A stretch of DNA of 64,000 nt from Struthidea cinerea (taxonomy: Eukaryota > Chordata > Aves > Passeriformes > Corcoracidae): positions 136,679 to 200,678 of the forward strand of contig VZTI01002067.1 in NCBI GenBank assembly GCA_013397865.1, given 5' to 3'. The translations under genes and the position numbers were made by a program. Shown in pieces: positions 57,901-64,000 of this stretch (position 1 is its first letter; each line of letters starts with the position of its first letter). The notes below the pieces were generated by a model. It had not been told where the DNA came from and ran no database searches. It worked only from the letters and a program-made list of their open reading frames with translations.

Positions 57901-60900
57901 AGGGATTCCCCGGTGTTCTGCCTGTCCTGCAATGATTTGCCTTGGGGAGGGCAACTGTGGGTGCTGCTGGGGTGCCCTGCTGCCCACCGGGGTAAGCCCA
58001 GCAGAAGGAAAGCACAGTGCAGCCCCAAGCTCCCCAGGTGCTGCCATCAGCCCAGGCAGCAGATCCCTTTTCTCCTTTCCCCGGCTCCCGTCTCTCCACC
58101 AGAAGTCAGGAGCACCCAGGGAGCGGGACGAGCACATCCCTGCCTCTGGGCCAGGGGTTTCCCTTCGGCACCTCCCGGCGTGGGTATTCCCAGACTCTGC
58201 TGACCCCCAGCCCCTCTGAGGTCCCCTCCAGGAGTCGGAGCCACCCCGGGCTGGGACGCCACTCACACAGCAGGATGAGGGCGATGAGCAGCACGATGAG
58301 GACGGAGACACAGAAGATGAGCGCAAGCCGCCGCTGGCTCATGCAGGGAGCTCTGAACATGGAGGATCCTGGCAGCAGGGCAGAGGCAGGGTCAGGGGGG
58401 GTAGCTGCCACCCCAGGGCACCTCAGACCCTGCTGTCAACCTCTGGGCTGTGGGAGAGCAGGGCCATGCACACCCAGCCTGCCCTGTGGTCACTGTCCTC
58501 TCCCTTGTCCCCTCACACCCCCAGGGACACACCAGCCCGGCTCTCGGGGACATCCCTGCCTCCCTCCATCCCTCCCCATCCCGGGTGGGACCAGGGCCAG
58601 GGACCACCCTGTGCCCCATCCTTACGTGTGCTCTCGCAGGCCGAGCAGGGGCTCGGGGCCGGGCCGGACTCGGGGCTGTAGGGTTTGAAGCTGATGCCCA
58701 GGACGTTCTCTCGAGGCTGCGGAGGTCGGGCACCGAAGATGCTGCTGACCGTGGAGACATGGAGGAGGCTGGGGGGGACACTGCTGGGCGAGGCAGTGGT
58801 CTGTGGGCAGAGGGGACTGTCACCAGCAGTGACCGCTGCCCACCAGAGAGTCCCCCAGCTGTGAAGGTGAAAGCAGCACAGAGACAGAGCTGAGCCCCCC
58901 CCCGGCACCACAACGAGCCTGCTCCTCACAGAACCATGAGCCTCACGGAGAGTCACCAGCCCAGTGCCTCTCTCTGTACCAGAACCTGAGCCGTATCCCA
59001 CCCAGGATGGCCCAAAACCTCCTTGTCACGCGGCTTTTCCCCTTCAGGGGGCTGAACTTCCCAAAGCCATCACTGTGAGTCGAGCAATCAGCCGGGTATT
59101 TGGCATCGTGACAGTCACGCTGTGGCCCAGTTCCACGGGGCCAGTGCCCCAATTTATGCATCTATCCTTAATTAGCCATTTGAAAAATACACTGCAATTT
59201 CCAGCTGTCATTTAGTAACACTTAATAATCGGTGTTTTCCAAGCCCTGAAACGTCCTGCACCCTGGAATGCTGCTCTGCAGTTGTGTCACTCCCGATCCA
59301 TGAATTCCCAAAAGAATATGTATCTGTTTCCTTTCCTCAAAACACACTCTCCAAATGCTCCTTCGGTGACAGAAACCGGAGCCTCTCATTTTCCTTCAGA
59401 GAGGACCTGCGAACAAATCCCCAAATAAATGCTGCTTCCTCTACCTTTTGCAGGATGGACGGGGCTTGGAGCAACCTGGTCCAGTGGAAGGTGTCCCAGC
59501 CCACGGCACGGGGCTGGAACGGGGTGAGCTTTAAGCCCCTTCCATCCCAAACGGTTCTGGGATTCTGTAACAGCACTTCTGAAGGGGAACCCAAGGAGAA
59601 GTGGAGCCACCACCTCGCAGGGACAACTTACCAGCCAGAGATGGGCTCTAACACATCCCTCTGGGAGCCTGTCTCCGATTTTTGGCCCTGCACTGCTAGA
59701 GATCACCTTCCCCACGACCAGAAGTCACCCCTTTCCCTGCCGAGCCAGCGAGGAGCACTGGGGCTGGAGCGCAGCCCTGGAACGGGCAGGACGGGGACAC
59801 AGGCACCGCAGGGGCACTGCTGGGAGCCCCCCTCGCCCTTCCAGCTGGGTTTTCTCTCCCCTCGTGTTTCCTGCCGGGAGCCGGGAGCCCTAATGAGCAG
59901 GTCGTGAGGCTGCTCGGGTTCGTGCTTCGTAGATTCGGCTGTGCCCTCCCTTGCGATGCGATGCGGTGGCGCAACTTCCCGGGCATTATCCGTGACTCAG
60001 GCGCGTCCCGCGCAGGGTCCGAGCGCAGCCCAGCGCCGGCCGCACACCGGGGACTCGCCTGCCCTGCTCGGGCTGTGCCTGCCGAGCTCAGCCCCGCAGA
60101 GCCGGCGGCCACAGCACCCCGGGCTCCGGGAGCGGCCGGGCCACCCGCCCTGGCCGGCAGCGAGGTGTGCGGGGCCAGCCCCCGGCACAGACCTCCGCCC
60201 ACCCCCGCGGGCCCTTGGCACAGGCACCGCTAATGTCCCCCGGCCATGGGGAGCCACCTCCCCGGGCTCCTGTGCACGGGGAGGAGCAGAGAGAGGCACT
60301 TTCCGGAGCTGAGGCGCTTTCTGTTTCACTGCATCAGCACCACTCTCACCCCTCCCCCGCCAGACAGCAGGAACAAGCCTGGATCTGCTCCAGGTTTCCC
60401 TACAGCCGGATTTCCCAGCAGTGCCACAGCTTTGCCTTCTCCCAAAGGTGCCAGGGAGCCCAGGAGAGCCCTTCAGTTTTCTCATCGAGGCTGGGAGGGC
60501 TGGAGGGTGCCCTGCAGTGCCCTCCCCTGATGAGCCTGAGCAGCCACAACGCTGATGGGATCTCAGTTCCCACGCGCCCACGTCGTGGGGCATCCCTGGG
60601 TACCCTCAGTGCCCACTGTCGGTGACAGGTCACGAGCAAAGCGATGGGGGGATGCCAGGAACCCTTCCGGGGAAAAGAATTTCTCCTGCCTACGCCTAAA
60701 TGAGGTTTTTGTAAATACGCTTTTACCCTGGCATTTGTGTGCCTATCTCCACACAGCTGATATTTCACGCCTCACCCTGCAAGCAGCTGTAACCCTTTGC
60801 TTATCAGAGCAGCAGAAATGCAATCCTCCAAAGGGGAAGCCTCTCCACCACACTCAGAAAACACAGCCCAGCTTCCCCAGGGAGCCAGCGATGCTGAATG

Positions 60901-63346
60901 CCACAGCACTCCTACCTCCGGTGTGCAAATATATCAAATTAACACCGAAACATGCCATAGGTCAGACCGCTCTGAGCACTGCTCAGCAGGAAGCACATGC
61001 CCTTTCTTACACTCAGTGAACTTTCAGCTACTTATTTCCTTAAAAGTCTAAAGAATTTCCCGCCCAGAGAAGGTAACAGAGCTCTTGCCACGGGCTCCAG
61101 GTAAGCAGTGTAGGGCCACTGCAGCAGAGAAACCAGCGGTGGTTTCGCTGAGATGTTTCTGTTGAGGAGAGCGCGTGACCCCGGTGAGCGAGCGACAGCT
61201 CCTGCCCACAAAACCTTTACTCATCCTTTGCTGGCTTTTGAGTAAAAGTCAGAGGCAGAGCCGAGCCCAGATCACAACGCACAGCTGCGGTTTGAGCCCT
61301 TTCCCTGACGGCCTCTCTGCCAATGCTCCACCAGCCACGGGAGTGATCCGTGCCACAGGCAGCTGTGGGGAGGGGGGCACAGTCAGCCCCTGTCTGTGGC
61401 ACAGACGGCTTTCACAGGACAGCCAGGAGGGACATTGGGGACACTCGGGGACTCCTGGCCAGCTTTGCTCAACTTGCAGACACTGCCTGTCTGCAACACG
61501 AGCCCTTTGCTAAACATATCAGGAGTGCAAACACCACCTCGCTCCCTCTCGCCGCTCCGAGGCTCGGAGCAGAGCTGGGCAAGGCACCCAAACCAAAGAC
61601 AGCAGCACTGAGGCGCTTCTTCCCTTTGCACCGTGAGCTGCCACCTGCACTGACCGCAGCTCTGCGCCCTGACGTGGAGGGAAGGTCCCCAAACCCATGG
61701 CAGCAGAGGACAATCACCAGGGGAACGGCAATCCAGGCTGGCTGGAGGCTCAGGATCCAGGGAAACCAGCCAGCAGTCACCCGCAGTTTCAGAGTGGGAG
61801 GGAAAGCAGAAGCCAGGGAACACCTGGGTGTTGCAACCAGACCCAAGGCCCCACGCTGCGAGCCCTGGCTTAAATAAACTGGAAGGAGCTGCCTCAGATC
61901 ATCCTCCCCAGCTGAGCTCGGCCACCTCCCCTCCCCATGGCTCCAGCTGCTCACAGCCCCGTGTCCGGGCTGGGAACCTTCACCTGGTTGTGAAGCGCCG
62001 ATTGTGCGCGCGCAGAGCAGCTCAGCCAGCACACAACGGAGACATTGTCCTCGCTGGGGACAAAGCCGTCCCCAGCCTGCGAGAGCCCCCAGTCCCTCTG
62101 GGTGACACTGTCCTGCTCGAGTGCCACCGCTGAGAGGGGCCTCCCTGGGAGGGGACAGACCCAGCCCCAGAACAGGACGAGAGGACACTGCCAAGACCCT
62201 GAAACACACAGCAAAGTGAAACCCCAAAGCCAGTCAGGGTCACTTTGCAAGTGTAGGTGACCGACTGTCGATTGAGCCAGCCCAATGTGGCCGGGTCACC
62301 CAATGCCAGTGTGAGCATCCTTCGGGCACAGACCCCAAAATCTTCCAGGGGCTGGGTAACCACTGCTCACCTCACTCCACAGAGGGGCAAAGGGAGGCCT
62401 GGAAAGACAAAGCAACTCTGCTGCAGTTGCAGAGCCGAGGGTGGCTCCTGGCACTCCTGATGGCCCATTTAACCCAAATGACAATGCCAAGGTGGCCCAG
62501 TGGGGTTGTCCAGTATTGGGCAATTGTCTCTGTATGTGGGCATCCCAGGTCCTGCCCCACTGTCACCAAGATGCAGGGATGCCTCCCTGCTTTGGGGCCA
62601 CCCTGGGACCACTTGGCATCTCCTCAGACCCAGCCAACATCCAGCATGACCCCGCTGTGCCCCCGCTCCTGGCTGGCACCCCCACGCCAAGGGGCAGGAA
62701 GAGGACGGTGTTAGAGCTGGCCCTGCCTCTCCTGGAGCCCCATCCACCCCGGCACCGCCGCCTTTGTTCCGGATGTCGCTGGCACAGCCGGCGCTGCTCA
62801 GCACGGTAATTACTCTCTGCCTCACCCGGTACCCAGCCGGGATGGATGTTTTCCTCATGACAGGATGCTCAGCAAAGCCCCACATCCAGGGCTCAGCAGG
62901 TCCCGGTCAGCCCAGCCCAAAAAGGGCACAGGAAAAACTGCCTGGAGAGGGGGAGCAGCAGGGCCGTGCCCACCAGTGCAGCGCTGCTGGAAAGTGCTGG
63001 AGGGCTCAGGAACGTGCCAAGCGGCACCAGATCCGTCTGACAGCACCTCAGTTCACAACTCCAGTGCGGCAAAGTACCCGAGAGCCTCGACACCCCTGCC
63101 AGCACCGGGCTGGCACCAGGGATGCTGCCGGCTGCCCTCCCTCCATGTGCCGAGGGGTGCTGAAGGCAGCAGCTCCCCAGGCAGCTCCCCCGGCTCTTTC
63201 TCCCTCCGGCTGCTGTGAAGGAACACCCCGGAGAGCAGCAGGGAGAGACCGGTCCCTCCACCAAACCCCGAGGGGAGCGCGTCCATCGAGCCCCGGAGCT
63301 CCCCGCGGCCCCGAGCCGCACTTACCGGGGAGGTTTTGCCGTCCAT
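54938..63346 (-). CDS. TMPRSS13: TMPRSS13, type II transmembrane serine protease, complete
   Basis: Epithelial membrane-anchored trypsin-like protease of the hepsin/TMPRSS subfamily. Thirteen coding exons: 63346-63326, 58800-58626, 58368-58267, 57590-57468, 57383-57254, 57037-56945, 56860-56817, 56553-56394, 56310-56138, 55785-55687, 55452-55310, 55209-55057, 54952-54938. All junctions are GT-AG with consistent phases, and the total is 476 aa. Order: cytoplasmic tail 1-79, membrane span about 80-103, LDLR-A about 116-140 (ESCKDSAVRCDG, SDELGC), scavenger-receptor-like region 141-230, activation site SGR238-IIGG, protease domain 239-472. The catalytic residues are His279 (TAAHC), Asp327 (DYDIAL) and Ser424 (GDSGGP); Asp418 predicts cleavage after Arg or Lys. 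Sequons are N184, N318 and N375. The protein is shorter than human (about 567-586 aa): it lacks the Ala-Ser-Pro repeat region in the tail and the long C-terminus, ending KMESEND. Confidence 0.96.
55057..55209 (-). CDS. TMPRSS13: TMPRSS13 coding exon 12 (catalytic Ser)
   Basis: This 153-base exon starts at the phase-0 junction GDSGGP (Ser424) and encodes VTSWGTGCGQKNKPGVYTR and LLSWIYSKME. Confidence 0.98.
55310..55452 (-). CDS. TMPRSS13: TMPRSS13 coding exon 11
   Basis: This 143-base exon encodes NTSPKLREAEVKLIDYKIC, YLTPRMMCAGYLQGG and KDACQ. Asp418 at the base of the S1 pocket is present. Confidence 0.97.
55687..55785 (-). CDS. TMPRSS13: TMPRSS13 coding exon 10
   Basis: This 99-base exon encodes AQVRPACLPVYGQRF and SCFITGFGKTRENE, the middle of the chymotrypsin fold. 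The ACLP cysteine is expected to bond to the stem. Confidence 0.97.
56138..56310 (-). CDS. TMPRSS13: TMPRSS13 coding exon 9 (catalytic Asp)
   Basis: This 173-base exon encodes NSMKILDDWKVYGG, IINSNYSDDHDDYDIALM and KLSRPLTLS. Asp327 is the catalytic aspartate. Confidence 0.97.
56394..56553 (-). CDS. TMPRSS13: TMPRSS13 coding exon 8 (activation site and catalytic His)
   Basis: This 160-base exon encodes CGQRISGR-IIGGKETSVNK, WPWQVSVQYG, HICGGTIIDAQ and WVLTAAHCFF. Cleavage after Arg238 would create the Ile239 N-terminus of the active protease. Confidence 0.97.
56817..56860 (-). CDS. TMPRSS13: TMPRSS13 coding exon 7 (end of scavenger-receptor domain)
   Basis: This 44-base exon encodes SQCLTGKYVSLRCT, holding the last two cysteines of the stem domain. 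Confidence 0.93.
56945..57037 (-). CDS. TMPRSS13: TMPRSS13 coding exon 6 (scavenger-receptor domain, part 2)
   Basis: This 93-base exon encodes ASQTEYIPLRVSG through RETIQQSLN. The codon split with exon 5 gives Asn184, so an N-A-S glycosylation sequon is formed at the splice junction. Confidence 0.93.
57254..57383 (-). CDS. TMPRSS13: TMPRSS13 coding exon 5 (scavenger-receptor domain, part 1)
   Basis: This 130-base exon encodes VRFSSEESLLHVYSSTESQW through KTCRQLGFQ. CSSDWDESLSRKTCRQLGF is the typical SRCR signature. Confidence 0.95.
57468..57590 (-). CDS. TMPRSS13: TMPRSS13 coding exon 4 (LDLR-A)
   Basis: This 123-base exon encodes FMFWRSQTGIVYKEPVESC, then a short LDL-receptor class A module ending CSQRSDELGC, with the conserved SDE calcium-site core. 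Confidence 0.96.
58267..58368 (-). CDS. TMPRSS13: TMPRSS13 coding exon 3 (membrane span)
   Basis: This 102-base exon encodes SSMFRAPCMSQRR and the hydrophobic LALIFCVSVLIVLLIALILL. Positive residues on the N-terminal side fit type II topology. Confidence 0.95.
58626..58800 (-). CDS. TMPRSS13: TMPRSS13 coding exon 2 (cytoplasmic tail)
   Basis: This 175-base exon encodes a Ser/Pro-rich tail, TTASPSSVPPSLLHVSTVSS through SPCSACEST. It is rich in possible phosphorylation sites but not repetitive, unlike the mammalian tail. Confidence 0.9.
59452..59567 (+). repeat. CR1 LINE 3' fragment
   Basis: Sense CR1: GGGGCTTGGAGCAACCTGGT, CCAGTGGAAGGTGTCCCAGC and TTCCATCCCAAACGGTTCTG. It lies in TMPRSS13 intron 1. 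Confidence 0.88.
59930..60240. promoter_or_regulatory. TMPRSS13: Internal CpG-rich block with AP-1 site in TMPRSS13 intron 1
   Basis: Dense CpG, GCGATGCGATGCGGTGGCGC and a perfect AP-1 site TGACTCA at 59993-59999. It could be an alternative promoter or an enhancer. No first exon is defined. Confidence 0.4.
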
Positions 63347-63620
63347 GGGCCGGGATCAGGGCTGGGCTGGGCTCAGAGCTCCGGCACGGCCATGCCAGCA
63401 GCGCGGTGCCGAGCAGAGCCGGCTCCGCGGGGCCGGGGCAGGAGGTGTTTGGCGAGCGGGCTCGTACGTCAGTGCCAGGAGCAAACCAGTCGGACCTGCC
63501 GCCCGGCTCCAGCGCCGCCCGTTTCCCAACTGCTCCGGGCGCAGCCTGCAAAACACCTGCCCTGCGCCGGCCGGCCCAGGGATGCGGGGCAGGGGCAGCG
63601 GGGCCTCGGGAGTCCTGGAG
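63270..63620 (-). promoter_or_regulatory. TMPRSS13: Candidate TMPRSS13 promoter and 5' UTR
   Basis: GC- and CpG-rich sequence surrounds and precedes the start codon at 63346, with no TATA box seen. Above about 63620 the CpG density falls. The transcription start cannot be placed. Confidence 0.5.
63326..63346 (-). CDS. TMPRSS13: TMPRSS13 coding exon 1
   Basis: Encodes only MDGKTSP, then donor GTAAGTG in phase 0. The ATG lies in CGGCCCATGGA, a strong Kozak context. Phase 0 matches exon 2, but a further phase 0-0 exon in the 4.5 kb intron cannot be excluded. Confidence 0.82.
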
Positions 63621-64000
63621 CAGGTGAGACCTGGCCCCAGGGCGCAGCAGCATCCCGGGGTTCCCCCCTGCTCTCCTGGCTGCCCAAGCCCCCCTTCCTC
63701 CCCTCTGTGCCCACCACTCACTCACCCACAGCTCTCCTGCCCTGCTCCCTGAGCAGGAGGGGAAGCACAGCCTTGCCTAACCCCAGGAAAACCTCTCAGG
63801 TGTGACCCAGAAGCCCAGAATTCCCTGTTCCAAGGGAAGTGAAATGCCGTCTCCCTCTAGTTTCTCTAGAGGCCTTTTCACTCCTTCACTAATGGAGCGA
63901 TGCTTCTTCCAGGGCCAGCAGCAGCCCCTGCCTCCCCTGCAGGCACAGCCCGGGGGCTGCTCTGCTTAACCAAGAACGCGGGTAGAAACAGGTGAAAACA
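63621..64000. other. Upstream flank of TMPRSS13
   Basis: No gene or repeat recognised. In other vertebrates IL10RA lies further in this direction, but nothing of it is seen. Confidence 0.7.

Larger units (their letters stand above)
58801..63325 (-). other. TMPRSS13: TMPRSS13 intron 1
   Basis: A 4.5 kb intron between phase-0 splice sites. It holds an AT-rich stretch (about 59140-59240), a CR1 fragment, and a CpG-rich block at 59930-60240. No further exon is identified. Confidence 0.8.

Noticed and set aside
59696..60202. Minus-strand frame with GQASPR-like text resembling the mammalian TMPRSS13 repeat tail
   Set aside because: The similarity is a few residues in CpG-rich DNA, with no repeat unit and no clear splice sites. 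I kept it only as a reason to check for an extra exon.
1..64000. CRISPR arrays, bacterial operons, tRNA or rRNA genes
   Set aside because: None seen. The window is vertebrate nuclear DNA, and short tandem repeats here are micro- or minisatellites without regular spacers.

Overview
This is bird nuclear DNA, probably from a songbird-like species. It has compact GC-rich introns, many degenerate 3' ends of CR1 LINEs in both orientations, a solo retroviral LTR of a type common in songbird genomes, and four vertebrate genes with phase-consistent exons. All four genes lie on the minus strand, in the order DSCAML1 (5' part), FXYD2, FXYD6, TMPRSS13. This matches human 11q23.3 and, from general knowledge, a bird microchromosome (chicken chromosome 24).

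Layout. From 1 to about 28.2 kb is the 5' part of DSCAML1, a neural immunoglobulin-superfamily adhesion receptor. Only coding exon 2 (20313-20630) and exon 3 (17778-17924) are visible; the rest is intron. The signal-peptide exon was not found and may lie in the 367-base assembly gap at 28466-28832, inside a CpG island with a GC-rich tandem repeat. From 29.1 to 36.6 kb is intergenic, with CR1 fragments, a (CTG)15 tract and an antisense solo LTR. FXYD2 is complete (five coding exons, 61 aa, plus a 3' UTR exon; 36.6-38.7 kb). FXYD6 is complete in its coding part (six exons, 96 aa; 3' UTR down to about 39.8 kb). Its non-coding first exon is unresolved; the best promoter candidate is the CpG island at 49.0-49.7 kb, which contains a 246-base gap. 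TMPRSS13 is complete (13 coding exons, 476 aa; 54.9-63.35 kb).

Function. FXYD2 and FXYD6 are small single-pass regulators of Na,K-ATPase and look like a tandem duplicate pair with almost the same exon plan. TMPRSS13 is a type II transmembrane serine protease with LDLR-A, scavenger-receptor and trypsin-like domains and an intact catalytic triad. DSCAML1 is unrelated and is linked only by conserved synteny.

I see no CRISPR array, bacterial operon, tRNA, rRNA or novel multi-gene system. The observations most worth following are an RFX X-box pair in the FXYD6-side CpG island, splice phases that would allow an in-frame FXYD6-FXYD2 readthrough, the shortened TMPRSS13 N-terminus, the gap at the DSCAML1 5' end, and AT-rich intronic islands that may be regulatory.
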